Part shown: piece by piece, positions 55,065 to 64,000 of the stretch | How positions within the stretch are numbered: the first letter of the stretch is position 1 | Layout: the number at the start of each line of letters is the position of its first letter | Assembly: GCA_021846275.1 (NCBI GenBank) | Contig: JAJZBZ010000009.1 | Coordinates: 1 to 64,000, forward strand | Source of the DNA: Acidobacteriota bacterium | GTDB taxonomy: Bacteria > Acidobacteriota > Terriglobia > Terriglobales > Acidobacteriaceae | DNA length: 64,000 nt | Direction: 5' to 3' | Translations under genes and position numbers: made by a program | Notes under the pieces: model-generated | Database searches by the model: none | Told to the model about the DNA's origin: nothing | The model's input: only the letters and a program-made list of their open reading frames with translations

Positions 55065-56183
55065 GTGAGCACAGTGAGCAAAGCAGATTACTACGAGATT
55101 CTCGGGGTTTCCCGCGAGGCCAGCGAGGCCGAGCTAAAGACGGCCTATCGCAAACTGGCGATGAAGCACCATCCGGATCGTAACCCCGGCGACAAGCAGG
55201 CCGAGGAGCGATTCAAGCAGGCCAGCGAAGCCTACGGCGTGCTCAGCGACGCGGAGAAACGCGCCGCCTATGATCGCTATGGCCACGCCTCGACAAGCGC
55301 CGGATTTGGCGGTGGATCGCCGTTTGGCGGAGCGGTGGATATTGGCGACATCTTCGGCGATATTTTCGGCGAGATGTTTGGCGGCGGTCAGCGGCGAGGC
55401 TCGCGTGTGCAGCGCGGCGATGATCTGCGCGTGGACCTGACGATCGAGTTTGAAGAGGCGATCTTTGGCAAGGAGACCGAGGTGCAGGCGCGGCGACGCG
55501 AAAACTGCTCGGCCTGCCGTGGCACGGGCACAACCTCCGGTCGCGGACCCTCCACCTGTGCGCAATGTCAGGGACACGGACAGGTGCGCTATCAGCAGGG
55601 ATTTTTCTCCGTCGCCCGCACCTGCGGTAGTTGCGGCGGATCGGGAACCGTGGTCACCGATCCCTGTTCCACCTGTCGCGGCGAGACGCGCGTGATCCGC
55701 GAATTCCGCATGCAGGTGCGCGTGCCGGCAGGCGTCGAAGATGGAACGCGCATTCGCTACGCCGGCGAGGGCAACGCGGGCAGATTTGGCGGGCCGCGCG
55801 GCGATCTCTACGTCGTGCTCTCGGTGAAGCCGCATGACTTTTTTGAGCGCGATGGCAACGATCTGCACTGCGTGGTGCCGATCTCATTTCCACAGGCCGC
55901 GCTGGGAGCTGAGATTGAGATTCCCGGCGTGGAGGGTCCGCTGACGGTGCGCATCCCCGAGGGCACGCAGAGCGGGCGCGAGATTCGTCTGCGCAACGAG
56001 GGCGTTCCGCATCTGAACGAGCACGGTCGCGGCGATATCGTGGTGCAGGTGGTGGTGCAGACGCCGAAGAAGCTGACGCGGGCGCAGCGCGATCTGGTGC
56101 GGCAGTTGGGTGAGAGCATGGAAGTGGAAAATCGACCGACCTCGCGCAATATGATTAGCCGGATGAAGGATCTCTTCAGCTAG
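55065..56183 (+). CDS. dnaJ: Chaperone protein DnaJ
   Basis: 372 residues from GTG 55065; GTG codons at 55044 and 55074 are alternatives, the last giving the standard beginning [11 protein letters not shown]. The J domain has the HPD motif ([10 protein letters not shown]). A Gly/Phe-rich stretch follows ([22 protein letters not shown]), then four zinc-binding CxxCxGxG repeats ([32 protein letters not shown]) and the peptide-binding C-terminal domains. It stimulates the ATPase of DnaK. It ends the hrcA-grpE-dnaJ group; an intramembrane protease gene follows after 53 bases. Confidence 0.95.
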   Translation: MSTVSKADYYEILGVSREASEAELKTAYRKLAMKHHPDRNPGDKQAEERFKQASEAYGVLSDAEKRAAYDRYGHASTSAGFGGGSPFGGAVDIGDIFGDIFGEMFGGGQRRGSRVQRGDDLRVDLTIEFEEAIFGKETEVQARRRENCSACRGTGTTSGRGPSTCAQCQGHGQVRYQQGFFSVARTCGSCGGSGTVVTDPCSTCRGETRVIREFRMQVRVPAGVEDGTRIRYAGEGNAGRFGGPRGDLYVVLSVKPHDFFERDGNDLHCVVPISFPQAALGAEIEIPGVEGPLTVRIPEGTQSGREIRLRNEGVPHLNEHGRGDIVVQVVVQTPKKLTRAQRDLVRQLGESMEVENRPTSRNMISRMKDLFS

Positions 56184-56236
56184 CGCTTGAGTGGGCAGGA
56201 AATTTTCGATTGCCAGCGGGTCACGCAGACGATAGG

Positions 56237-57292
56237 ATGCGTGTGAGCATGGAGAATCCTGATTCGCAGGCGCAAAATTCGCAGGATCCCGGAGACGCGC
56301 AGGGCAGGGAACAGGCAGACCCTGTTCGTGATCGTGTGACGCGACAGGTCGAATTGCCGTTTGAGGCGCGCGTGCTGAACCAGATTCTTTTTGGCAGCAG
56401 AGGCCTGCGCGCGGGCTGGCGAGCGCTGCTCTTCGTTGCCGGGTTCTCGCTCTTCGCCGCGCTGGCGGAGATTGCGCTTACGCTGGTTTCCGGTCATCTG
56501 GCACCCATCCCCACCGCATCGCAGGCGCACACGATCAGCGCGGGATTTGTGATGCGCAGCGAGTTTGACAGCGTGGTCGGAATGATCGGTGGGTTTGTCG
56601 CTGTCATGCTCCTCTGCCGCCAGTCGCCGCGCGAATACTTTCTGGTTGACCGGCGTTGGTTGCGGCGGATTGCAAGCGGTGCCGTCTCCGGGTTTTTCGC
56701 GCTGTCGGTACTGATGGTTGCGATTGCCGTGCTGCATTGCGCCCGGTTTGCGAGCGGGCCAGGCTTGCGCCTGTTTCAGGCGCTCGGTCAGGCGGCTTTC
56801 TGGGCGCTCACGTTCCTGATGGTCGCGCTCTTTGAAGAGGGAACCTTCCGCTGTTTTCTCGTGCGCACGCTGCTGCATGGGTTGCGCGGCTGGATGAGCG
56901 AGGAGCGAACATGGTGGCTTGCGACCGTGCTCAGTTCGCTCGTCTTCGGCGGTATTCACTGGACCAACCATGGGGAAAGCCTGGTCGGCATCAGTTCGGC
57001 GGCGGCGATTGGGTTCATCTTCTGCTGCACGCTGCGCTGGACCGGCTCGGTCTGGTGGGCGGTTGGTTTTCACGCTGCCTGGGACTGGGCGCAGACATAC
57101 TTCTATGGCACGGCGGACAGCGGGCTGATGCCAGAAACGCACTGGCTGGTGACCACCTTTGCGGGGCCTGCGCGCTGGACAGGCGGCGCAACCGGCCCGG
57201 AAGGCAGCCTGCTGATTCTTCCGCTTCTGGTTCTGGTTCTGTTTGGAACCTATCTTGTCTTCGGTCGCAGGCACGCGGCGATAACGGACTGA
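56237..57292 (+). CDS. CPBP-family intramembrane metalloprotease
   Basis: 351 residues, multi-spanning, with a hydrophilic N-terminus (start ATG 56237; ATG 56249 is an alternative). The conserved motifs are EEGTFRCFLVRTLL (EExxxR), VFGGIHWTNHG (FxxxH) and GFHAAWDWAQTYFYG (HxxxD/N-like), which coordinate the metal within the membrane. This is the CAAX protease / bacteriocin-processing family; substrates are unknown. It lies between dnaJ and a penicillin-acylase-type gene on the same strand. Confidence 0.87.
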   Translation: MRVSMENPDSQAQNSQDPGDAQGREQADPVRDRVTRQVELPFEARVLNQILFGSRGLRAGWRALLFVAGFSLFAALAEIALTLVSGHLAPIPTASQAHTISAGFVMRSEFDSVVGMIGGFVAVMLLCRQSPREYFLVDRRWLRRIASGAVSGFFALSVLMVAIAVLHCARFASGPGLRLFQALGQAAFWALTFLMVALFEEGTFRCFLVRTLLHGLRGWMSEERTWWLATVLSSLVFGGIHWTNHGESLVGISSAAAIGFIFCCTLRWTGSVWWAVGFHAAWDWAQTYFYGTADSGLMPETHWLVTTFAGPARWTGGATGPEGSLLILPLLVLVLFGTYLVFGRRHAAITD

Positions 57293-57399
57293 GTTTGCCT
57301 TCCGTTGCGTGCTATGGTGGCAGAAACGCTGCTGCCCACAGCTGGCTGAAAAGCGTTTGACAAAGGGTTGCCCGCAGCGCGGTGCGGAAGGAGCCGGAC

Positions 57400-59895
57400 G
57401 TGAGCCAGAACCGAAGATTCCGACTGCGGATAGTAACCGTGATTCTGTTTTGCCTGGCGCTCGTGATGGGTGGAGCTTACGGGGCGTTGCTCGCGTGGAT
57501 GCATCACTCGATGCGCACGACGCTTCCCGTTGTGGACGGCTCGCTGCATCTCTCCGGCTTGTCGGCACCGGTGACCATTCGTCGCGACGAGCATGGCGTT
57601 CCGCACATCGAAGCGGCAACGCTCGATGATCTGCTGCTGGCGCAGGGATACGTGACGGCGCAGGAGCGCATCTGGCAGATGGACATGCTGCGTCGCAACG
57701 CGTCGGGTGATCTGGCGGCGATTCTTGGTCCTGTGGCGCTCGATCATGATCGCATGCAACGCGTGCTGCAGATGCGCAACGTGGCGGATCGGATTTACCG
57801 CAGCCTGTCGTCAAATCAGCAACATCGTTACCAGCAGTATGCGCGCGGCGTGAATCTGTATCTGAAACAGAATGCCGGCCATCTGCCGGTGGAGTTTCGC
57901 CTGCTGCATTATCGTCCCCGCCCCTGGCGCGCGGAGGACTGTGTGCTGGTGGGCGTGAACATGGTGCAGATGCTCGATACGCACTGGGATGTGAAGCTTG
58001 CGCGCGCGCGAATTTCCGCAGATCTGCAAGACGCACGGCTGGAGTCTGATCTTTATCCGGTCGGCTCGTGGCGCGACCAGCCGCCCACGCGCAAGACGGC
58101 GGAGATGAATGCGCCCGTGCCTGTGCCGCCGCTGGTGGACGACACGATGAACCAGAGCCGCAATGTGGACGCGGGGCAGCCGGTATTGGTGGCGGCGGCT
58201 GCTCTGCCTTCGGCTGCTCTGCCTTCGACGGGTTCCCTGCTCAATCTTCGGCTGCTGCTGCATCCGGACTCTTGCGCGGACTGCGCCTCCGGCTCGAACA
58301 ACTGGGTGATTGCCGGCAGGCATACGGCAAGCGGAAAGCCGCTGCTCTCCAACGATATGCACCTTGACCTGACGGTGCCAAATATCTGGCTGATGGCGGA
58401 GCTGAAGGCTCCGGGTCTGCACGTGGCCGGCGTCACTCTGCCCGGCGTTCCGCTGGTCATTGCAGGGCACAACGACCACATTGCGTGGGGATTCACGGCG
58501 CTCTACGCCGACGTGCAGGATCTTTACGTCGAGCAACTGGACGGCAAGGGCCACTATCGCGCGGCGGATGGAAGCTGGCAGCCGCTGGCTCACGTTCGCG
58601 AGACGATTCCGGTGCGCTTCGGACGCACGGTTCACATGGATGTCGAGTTGACTGCGCACGGCCCGCTGCTGAATCCGGTGGTGCGCACACACGGGAAGGC
58701 GATTGCGCTGCGCTGGACACTGTACGATCCGGCGCTGGCCGCGATTCCCATCTACTCGATCGATACGGCAACGAACTGGCAGCAGTTTTCGATGGCGGCG
58801 GAGGCCTGGTGCTGGCCGACGCAGAATGTGGTTTACGCCGACGATCAGGGACACATCGGCTACCACGCGATCGGCAAGGTGCCGCTGCGTCCGGGCGGAT
58901 TGCAGGCGCTGCCGATTGACGACGCAAATCATGAGTGGCATGGTTATATTCCCTATGACGCAATGCCGAATGCCTACGATCCGCCGTCGGGTCTGCTGGC
59001 CACGGCGAACGCGCGCGTGACGCCGGATGACACGCCGTTTCCGCTGACCCTGGAGTGGGCCGACCCGTATCGCATTGAGCGGATTTATCAGGATCTGAGC
59101 GGGCGCGACGGACTGACGCGCGCCGATATGCTCAGCGTCGAGACCGATGTCTACAGCGGAGTCGATCTGGAGTTGGCGCATCGTTTTGCCGACGCCATCG
59201 ATCACTCGCAACCGACGGACGCGCGCATGCGGGAGGCGGCGACGCTGCTGCGTGACTGGGATGGACGCCTCACGCGTGATTCGGCGGCGGCATCGATTGT
59301 GGACTGGGCGCGCGCTGCCTTCTGGAAGCTGATCCTCCAGCCGAAGCTGGGCCGGGATGCTTCGCTCTATCGGTGGTCAGAGTCGAACTTCGCCGAAGAA
59401 GAGATCATCATGCACGGCGGCGACCAGGCGCGCAGTCCGTGGCTGCCGCCACACTACGCGAACTGGGATGCGCTGCTCGCCGACGCCGTGCGCAAGGGCA
59501 TGGAGCGGGGACGCGCGACCGGCGACCTGAGCGCGTGGCGCTACGGGCGCTGGCATGTGGTCGATCTGGAGCATCCGCTGCTCGGCCCGCTCGTGGGATG
59601 GCTGCCCGGCGCAGGCGCATGGGCAGGCACCGGAGCGTGGCCGCAGAGCGGAGACACGACGACGATCAAGCAGGTGGGCCGCGCCTTCGGGCCGAGCCAG
59701 CGCTTTACCATGGACTGGAGCGCGCCGGACGAATCGACGGAAAACATCGTGCTGGGCGAAAGCGCTGATCCGCTCAGTCCCTGGTTTCGCGATCAGTGGC
59801 TGAACTGGTACAACGGGACGACGTTTGCGCTGCCGTTTACCGCGAGCGCAGTCGAGGCGCAGACGACGCATACGCTGCATCTGCTGCCGGAGTGA
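57400..59895 (+). CDS. Penicillin acylase family (S45) Ntn hydrolase
   Basis: 831 residues from GTG 57400, which has GGAAGGAG seven bases upstream. An N-terminal membrane anchor/signal (IVTVILFCLALVMGGAYGAL) is followed by the alpha chain (VTIRRDEHGVPHIEA). The autocatalytic nucleophile is Ser299 after Gly298 in ASGSNNWVI, and the beta chain contains SNDMHLDLTVPNIWLMAEL and GHNDHIAWGFT. The family cleaves amide bonds, for example of acyl-homoserine lactones or beta-lactams; the natural substrate is not known. A perfect 15-base tandem duplication (58198-58227) lies in the linker before the cleavage site. Confidence 0.92.
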   Translation: MSQNRRFRLRIVTVILFCLALVMGGAYGALLAWMHHSMRTTLPVVDGSLHLSGLSAPVTIRRDEHGVPHIEAATLDDLLLAQGYVTAQERIWQMDMLRRNASGDLAAILGPVALDHDRMQRVLQMRNVADRIYRSLSSNQQHRYQQYARGVNLYLKQNAGHLPVEFRLLHYRPRPWRAEDCVLVGVNMVQMLDTHWDVKLARARISADLQDARLESDLYPVGSWRDQPPTRKTAEMNAPVPVPPLVDDTMNQSRNVDAGQPVLVAAAALPSAALPSTGSLLNLRLLLHPDSCADCASGSNNWVIAGRHTASGKPLLSNDMHLDLTVPNIWLMAELKAPGLHVAGVTLPGVPLVIAGHNDHIAWGFTALYADVQDLYVEQLDGKGHYRAADGSWQPLAHVRETIPVRFGRTVHMDVELTAHGPLLNPVVRTHGKAIALRWTLYDPALAAIPIYSIDTATNWQQFSMAAEAWCWPTQNVVYADDQGHIGYHAIGKVPLRPGGLQALPIDDANHEWHGYIPYDAMPNAYDPPSGLLATANARVTPDDTPFPLTLEWADPYRIERIYQDLSGRDGLTRADMLSVETDVYSGVDLELAHRFADAIDHSQPTDARMREAATLLRDWDGRLTRDSAAASIVDWARAAFWKLILQPKLGRDASLYRWSESNFAEEEIIMHGGDQARSPWLPPHYANWDALLADAVRKGMERGRATGDLSAWRYGRWHVVDLEHPLLGPLVGWLPGAGAWAGTGAWPQSGDTTTIKQVGRAFGPSQRFTMDWSAPDESTENIVLGESADPLSPWFRDQWLNWYNGTTFALPFTASAVEAQTTHTLHLLPE
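58198..58227 (+). repeat. Tandem 15-bp duplication in the S45 gene
   Basis: GCTGCTCTGCCTTCG occurs twice in a row (58198-58212 and 58213-58227), encoding AALPSAALPS in the propeptide-like linker before the nucleophile. It is in frame and may be recent. Confidence 0.8.
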
Positions 59896-59899
59896 GGCG

Positions 59900-61693
59900 T
59901 TGGATCAAGCACGATTGCCAGTGGGAAGACAAGCGCAGACAGGATCGCAGACAGCAGTGAGCCTGCGCGGTTTCGCCGGAGCCGCGGGGCGCGCGCGCTG
60001 GATGCTGCTACTCGCCGCCTGCCTCACGACGCTCGGCCTGCGCGGCACAGCCTCCTGCGGGCATGACTTCGACTTTCACCTGAATTCGTGGATGGATGTG
60101 GCGCGAGCCTGGCACGAGGGCGTGTGGTTGCCGGGCTGGGCGCAGAGCGCGGCGTGGCAGGCCGGCGAGCCGCGCTTTGTCTTTTATCCTCCGCTCACAT
60201 GGGTCATCGGCGCGCTGCTTGGCGGCCTCTTCGGCGCGACGACAGGCGGATGGACGCTGGCCACTTGGCTCTTCGTCTTCGCCGCGCTGGTGATGAGCGG
60301 GCTGACCACGCGGCGGCTGGCCGTCGAGTGGCTCTCGTGCGAGACGGCGGAGCTTGCGGGACTGCTTGCGATACTTGCGCCGTATGCGCTCTTCACGGCA
60401 TTCGAGCGCAGCGCGCTGGCCGAGCTTGCAGCCGCGCCGTTTGTGCCGCTGGCGATCCTCTATGCGACGCGCAGATCGCCGTCGCGCGAAGGGCAGGGAA
60501 TCCTGCGGGATCACTCGACGCCGATGCTGGCGCTGACGATTGCCGGTTGCTGGCTGACGAATGCGCCCGCAGGAGTGATCCTTTGCTACATGCTGGCTGG
60601 CGTGGCGCTGGTCACGGCCTGGTCGGAACGCGCGGGCTGGCCGGTTGTTCGCGCGGCAGTCGCGGTCGTGGCCGGGCTGGGCCTGGCGGCGTTCTATCTG
60701 GTTCCCGCGGCGCTCGAACAGCGCTGGGTGAATATTCACGCCGCGAACGATCCCGGCATGCGCGTGGATGATAGCTGGCTCTTTGCGCGTCACACGGACA
60801 CAGCGCTAGTATTTCACGACGCCGTGCTGCGGCGAGCATCCACCCTGTTTGTGTTGACGGCTCTGATTGCACTGATCGCGATCTTCCTCGTGGCCCGCGC
60901 GCGCGGATTGCCGCAGCAGCATCGTGTGCATTGGCTGCCGTTGCTGCTGCTTTTGCCCGTTGTTTGTCTCATGCAGTTTCGCGCGTCGGCGATGGTCTGG
61001 CACACGCTGCCCAAAATGGCGTTCCTTCAGTTTCCGTGGCGGCTCACGCTGCTGCTCACGCCCTGTTGTGCGATCTTTGCCGCACAGGCGCTGCAACTCG
61101 TCAGGCGAAAGCTCCGCATCGCTGTTATCCTGCTTGCCGCCGCGCTGGCAGGCTACGCCTGTTTCACCGTTTTTCATCAGCCTTGTGATGAGGAAGACAA
61201 CATCGCCGCGCAGAGGGCGCAGAGCCAGCGCGAAGGATTTCCGCCTACGGATGAATACGCTCCGCAAGGCTCAGACAATGTGCTGCTGGCCGCCGGTCTT
61301 CCCGCCGGATGCCTGGTCGCGGATCCCCAAGTGTTGCCGGGCGCGGCCGACCCGGTCGACGAAGACGGTCAGCCGCGCTGGCCGATGCAGATTTGTATCG
61401 CGATGGCTTCGGCGACGGAGTTGCGCGCCGACCGCCAATCCTTCGTCCTGCGCGCGCCTCGCGCCGGTTTTCTCGTCCTGCGTCTGCGTCGTTTCCCCGC
61501 ATGGCAAATCCGCGTGAATGGGCGACCGAAAATCGCTGCCATCGAGCGCGAAGACGGACTCTACGTCGTGCCGATTGCGGCGGGATGGAACCGCATCGAC
61601 GCACGATGGATTGCCACGCCGGAGACGATCCTCGGGCGATGGATCAGCCTGTTCAGTCTCGCCGCACTGCTGGTCTGGATTGTTTTCGGCTGA
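59900..61693 (+). CDS. Multi-spanning membrane protein, GT-C glycosyltransferase-like
   Basis: 597 residues from TTG 59900, behind GGAGTGAGGCG; the longer open frame overlaps the S45 gene. About 11 hydrophobic segments. The first external loop has CGHDFDFHLNSWMDVARAW, an acidic motif resembling the catalytic loop of GT-C glycosyltransferases, and PRFVFYPPLTWVIG. The C-terminal 150 residues are soluble and beta-rich (FLVLRLRRFPAWQIRVNGRP in part), as in YfhO-like and related polytopic proteins. It may transfer a lipid-linked sugar to an envelope substrate. It starts four bases after the S45 stop. Confidence 0.65.
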   Translation: MDQARLPVGRQAQTGSQTAVSLRGFAGAAGRARWMLLLAACLTTLGLRGTASCGHDFDFHLNSWMDVARAWHEGVWLPGWAQSAAWQAGEPRFVFYPPLTWVIGALLGGLFGATTGGWTLATWLFVFAALVMSGLTTRRLAVEWLSCETAELAGLLAILAPYALFTAFERSALAELAAAPFVPLAILYATRRSPSREGQGILRDHSTPMLALTIAGCWLTNAPAGVILCYMLAGVALVTAWSERAGWPVVRAAVAVVAGLGLAAFYLVPAALEQRWVNIHAANDPGMRVDDSWLFARHTDTALVFHDAVLRRASTLFVLTALIALIAIFLVARARGLPQQHRVHWLPLLLLLPVVCLMQFRASAMVWHTLPKMAFLQFPWRLTLLLTPCCAIFAAQALQLVRRKLRIAVILLAAALAGYACFTVFHQPCDEEDNIAAQRAQSQREGFPPTDEYAPQGSDNVLLAAGLPAGCLVADPQVLPGAADPVDEDGQPRWPMQICIAMASATELRADRQSFVLRAPRAGFLVLRLRRFPAWQIRVNGRPKIAAIEREDGLYVVPIAAGWNRIDARWIATPETILGRWISLFSLAALLVWIVFG

Positions 61694-61744
61694 GCCGTCG
61701 AGTCGCGCGCAGGAGACGTTTGCCGATGGCTTACACTGAATGAG

Positions 61745-62635
61745 ATGTCGATGGATGTAAAAGCTCTTCTGCAACGCGGCGTGGAAGTGACGGATACGGC
61801 TCTGGAAACACTGCTTCCGCCCGCTCAAACCGCTCCGGTCTCCATTCACAGCGCGATGCGCCACTCGGTCTTCGCCGGCGGCAAACGCCTGCGACCGATC
61901 CTTGCCATGCAGGCTGCGGCGGCTGTTGTTGGCGAGGTTCCGCCGGGAGTGGAACGGCTGGGCGCGGCCATCGAGATGCTTCACACCTACTCGCTGATCC
62001 ACGACGATCTGCCCGCGCTCGACAACGATGATCTTCGGCGCGGCAAGCCGACCTGCCACGTCGTTTATGGTGAGGCGATTGCGATTCTGGCTGGCGATGC
62101 GCTGCAAACGCAGGCCTGGGAAGTGTTGGCGGGATTGTCCTGTCCCGCAGCGGCGACGGTGCGCATTGTCGGCCTGGTCGCGCAGGCCGTGGGCACGATG
62201 GACGGCATGATCGGCGGACAGGTGCTCGATATTGAAGGCGAGCAGCAGAAGCCGACTGCGGAACTGGTTGAGGCGATCCATCGCGCGAAGACCGGCGCGC
62301 TGATCCGCGTCAGCGTCGTCTCCGGCGGCGTCTTCGCCGGCGGGGATGAGCAGCAGATTGCCGCGCTTGACACCTTCGGACGCAAGGCCGGACTGGCCTT
62401 CCAGATCGTCGATGACATTCTCGATGTCACCCAGGATTCGGCGCAGTTGGGCAAGACGGCGGGCAAGGATCTGACCAGCGAAAAAGCTACCTGGCCCGCA
62501 GTCTTCGGCCTGGAGCAGAGCCAGCGCGACGCCGATCGCCTGATCGCCGAAGCCTTCGACGCGCTCGTGCTCTTTGGCCCGCGTGCTGAAGGCCTGAAGG
62601 CTCTGGCGCGCTATCTCGTCGAGCGCAAGAAATAG
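61745..62635 (+). CDS. ispA: Polyprenyl (farnesyl/geranyl) diphosphate synthase
   Basis: 296 residues, the usual length for IspA. The first aspartate-rich motif (DDLPALD at 87-93, in LIHDDLPALDNDDLRRGKP) and the second (VDDILD near 222-226, followed by GKTAGKD) bind the magnesium-diphosphate. GGKRLRP near residue 46 binds isopentenyl diphosphate. It condenses C5 units into C15 or C20 chains for undecaprenyl phosphate, quinones or carotenoids. The exact chain length is not certain. It converges with the GH30 gene; a short hairpin lies between. Confidence 0.92.
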   Translation: MSMDVKALLQRGVEVTDTALETLLPPAQTAPVSIHSAMRHSVFAGGKRLRPILAMQAAAAVVGEVPPGVERLGAAIEMLHTYSLIHDDLPALDNDDLRRGKPTCHVVYGEAIAILAGDALQTQAWEVLAGLSCPAAATVRIVGLVAQAVGTMDGMIGGQVLDIEGEQQKPTAELVEAIHRAKTGALIRVSVVSGGVFAGGDEQQIAALDTFGRKAGLAFQIVDDILDVTQDSAQLGKTAGKDLTSEKATWPAVFGLEQSQRDADRLIAEAFDALVLFGPRAEGLKALARYLVERKK

Positions 62636-62636
62636 C

Positions 62637-62656
62637 GTCGCCGACAGTCCGGCGAC
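62637..62656. terminator. Hairpin between converging ispA and GH30 genes
   Basis: GTCGCCG (62637-62643) pairs with CGGCGAC (62650-62656) over a six-base loop, two bases after the ispA stop codon. Both neighbouring genes converge on it; there is no T tract on either strand. Confidence 0.4.
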
Positions 62657-62671
62657 ATTCAGCATTTGCGA

Positions 62672-63937
62672 CTATTGCACAAAGGTCGTGATGCTTTGCG
62701 GTGGCAGAGTTGCCGTGAACCCGCCACCGGAGACGGTAACCGCAGAAAGCAGTGCGATATTCTCCGTTGCAGAGGTCTGCCACGGAGTCAGAGAGGTTAC
62801 CGTTGCGCCCACCAGTGTGAAGGGCTGCGACACGCTGTTCGTCAGCGGATTGATCGCCACAATCGCCAGATGACCGTTGCCCGCGTAGGCCGAGATCAGA
62901 ATCGTTGGGCTTCCACTGCTCGATACGCTCACGCGTTGATAGCCCGGTCGCACGAAGCGCGAGAACTGCGCCATCGCGTCGCCGTTCAGGGTCGGATTGC
63001 GATTGGAATCCACAAGTCCGTAGGAGTAGTTCCCCGCCGGATAGGCGTCGATCCACCACCACAGATATGCGTTGTAGCCAGCCGTGGTCAGCCCGGCATG
63101 CACTTCCTCGGCCAGCGCAAGCGCTCCTGCAATTCCCGATGTGCTCAGATAATGCTCGGTCATCCACAACTCTTTGCCCGCCGTGCTCGCCGCAGGATAC
63201 GGCTGCGGACTGACTCCGTAAATGTGACCCGCAACGATGGCTACATTCCCGACCGCCGCCGGATCGCTGAGCGTCGGATCGGAATACGCCGTATTGAACG
63301 ACTCCGACTCCGGCATGTAGAGCCGCGTCGTCAACACTCCGGCATCCTGCGCCACCCAGGTATCGATCTGCGATGGTGTCCATGCGCAGGACTCGTACGT
63401 CACCTGCGCATCCGGCTCATTCTGCATCGAGATCGCGTAGAGATTCACGCCTCCCTGCTGCATGTACTGCACAAAGCTTTCCAGATATGTGGCGTAAGCC
63501 GCGTAGCTGGCCGGATTCAGCGCGCCACCCACGATGTTGTTGTTTGACTTCATCGCCGCCGGAGGCGTCCACGGCGTGGCAATCACGCTTGCCCCGCGTG
63601 CCGCGGCAAGCTGCGCATTGTTCAGTTCCGTGCCCCAGTTAGCCTGCCCGCCCGGATCGATGCGCACGCGCAGCAGAGTCAGCCCAAGCTGCCCGGCTCC
63701 GGTGCCAAACAGCGTGTCCGCCTCGGCGGATGTGAAGTCAGAAATCCAGGCCGACGATCCGCCAAATCCCCGAATCGTCTGATATGTCGTCGTGAAATCG
63801 ACGGTAACCGCTGGCTGCGGAGCAGAAAACGGACCTGTCGGCGCTATTGAGACATTTCCCGAGCCACTCGAACAGCCGGAAAAGAGCAAACACTGTGCGA
63901 GCGTCAGAACAAGATCGTGGAATTTGCCGCCATTCAT
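62672..63937 (-). CDS. Secreted GH30 glycosidase lipoprotein (xylanase-like)
   Basis: 421 residues from ATG 63937. A lipoprotein signal with Cys22 (LFSGC) precedes the (beta/alpha)8 domain. GFGGSSAW, then acid/base Glu174 in ISMQNEPD and nucleophile Glu261 in LWMTEHY, are the GH30 hallmarks; the pattern is closest to glucuronoxylanase-type members (subfamily 8). A side beta-domain follows to the C-terminus (HLAIVAINPLTNSVSQPF). It probably degrades hemicellulose outside the cell. A perfect palindrome lies at 63985-63998, just upstream of the start. Confidence 0.9.
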   Translation of the reverse strand: MNGGKFHDLVLTLAQCLLFSGCSSGSGNVSIAPTGPFSAPQPAVTVDFTTTYQTIRGFGGSSAWISDFTSAEADTLFGTGAGQLGLTLLRVRIDPGGQANWGTELNNAQLAAARGASVIATPWTPPAAMKSNNNIVGGALNPASYAAYATYLESFVQYMQQGGVNLYAISMQNEPDAQVTYESCAWTPSQIDTWVAQDAGVLTTRLYMPESESFNTAYSDPTLSDPAAVGNVAIVAGHIYGVSPQPYPAASTAGKELWMTEHYLSTSGIAGALALAEEVHAGLTTAGYNAYLWWWIDAYPAGNYSYGLVDSNRNPTLNGDAMAQFSRFVRPGYQRVSVSSSGSPTILISAYAGNGHLAIVAINPLTNSVSQPFTLVGATVTSLTPWQTSATENIALLSAVTVSGGGFTATLPPQSITTFVQ

Positions 63938-63984
63938 ACGCGAAGCATCGTAGCAAAAGAACGATTGCCGAGTAAATCAATTTA

Positions 63985-63998
63985 TTCGATGCATCGAA
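63985..63998. promoter_or_regulatory. Perfect palindrome upstream of the GH30 gene
   Basis: TTCGATGCATCGAA is a perfect 14-base palindrome, 48 bases before the GH30 start and at the end of the window. It has the size of a sugar-regulator operator; the cognate regulator may be the next gene outside the window. Confidence 0.45.
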
Positions 63999-64000
63999 AG

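Overview
The window is a high-GC, densely packed bacterial chromosome segment. Its gene content points to Acidobacteriota, probably class Terriglobia (Acidobacteriaceae). The evidence is an Oar-like carboxypeptidase-regulatory/TonB-receptor-type outer membrane protein followed by a VWFA-related protein of the acidobacterial type, a second VWFA-related protein, a large NHL/Ig-like surface protein, a small basic AEAQRKRW-type protein, and many secreted glycoside hydrolases. This assignment comes from family recognition; no rRNA gene is present to confirm it.

Layout. 1-3.3 kb: the 3' end of an IS5-type transposase abuts lipA (lipoyl synthase), followed by a secreted S9 peptidase. 3.4-7.9 kb: an envelope-folding group (DsbA-like lipoprotein, parvulin lipoprotein, FKBP isomerase) with two tandem TauE/SafE permeases. 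8-11.4 kb: coaD, a class I aminotransferase and mannose-1-phosphate guanylyltransferase, with short TGTAAGACA repeats around coaD. 11.4-14.1 kb: a PmbA/TldE-type protease translationally coupled to a degenerate UvrC-like protein. 14.3-18.9 kb: a 1366-residue NHL/Ig surface protein and a small beta-barrel. 18.9-28.2 kb: a nucleotidyltransferase, then a sugar-catabolic region (LacI regulator, two MFS transporters, GH16, esterase, SDR, zinc dehydrogenase). 28.4-34.4 kb: a small basic protein, then the TonB-receptor-like/VWFA pair. 34.5-40 kb: two minus-strand operons with start/stop overlaps, psd-pssA-(Asd/USG-1-like) and (MeaB-epimerase fusion)-tsaB-rimI, with ydcH downstream of the latter. 40.2-45.3 kb: GH3 beta-glucosidase and a CocE/NonD hydrolase, converging on a 24-bp perfect hairpin. 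45.3-46.3 kb: an AT-richer scar with an IS3-type remnant. 46.3-52 kb: panD, a secreted unknown, a two-part VWFA protein, a TPR protein and a thioesterase. 52.1-62.6 kb: Mrp ATPase, then hrcA-grpE-dnaJ and a run of envelope genes (CPBP protease, penicillin-acylase family, membrane protein), then a polyprenyl synthase. The window ends with a GH30 lipoprotein.

Taken together, the region supports a polysaccharide-degrading heterotroph: secreted GH3, GH16 and GH30 enzymes, MFS uptake and dehydrogenases feed central metabolism, beside housekeeping genes for lipids, cofactors and chaperones. The most unusual items are the MeaB-methylmalonyl-CoA epimerase fusion, the UvrC-like protein lacking key nuclease residues, the SDR with Arg in place of the catalytic Lys, a 12-bp minisatellite inside a dehydrogenase gene, and an abrupt switch of strand composition (C-rich to G-rich plus strand) at about 43.0 kb beside the long palindrome. 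I did not find a convincing complete, wholly new system such as a defence island or CRISPR locus.
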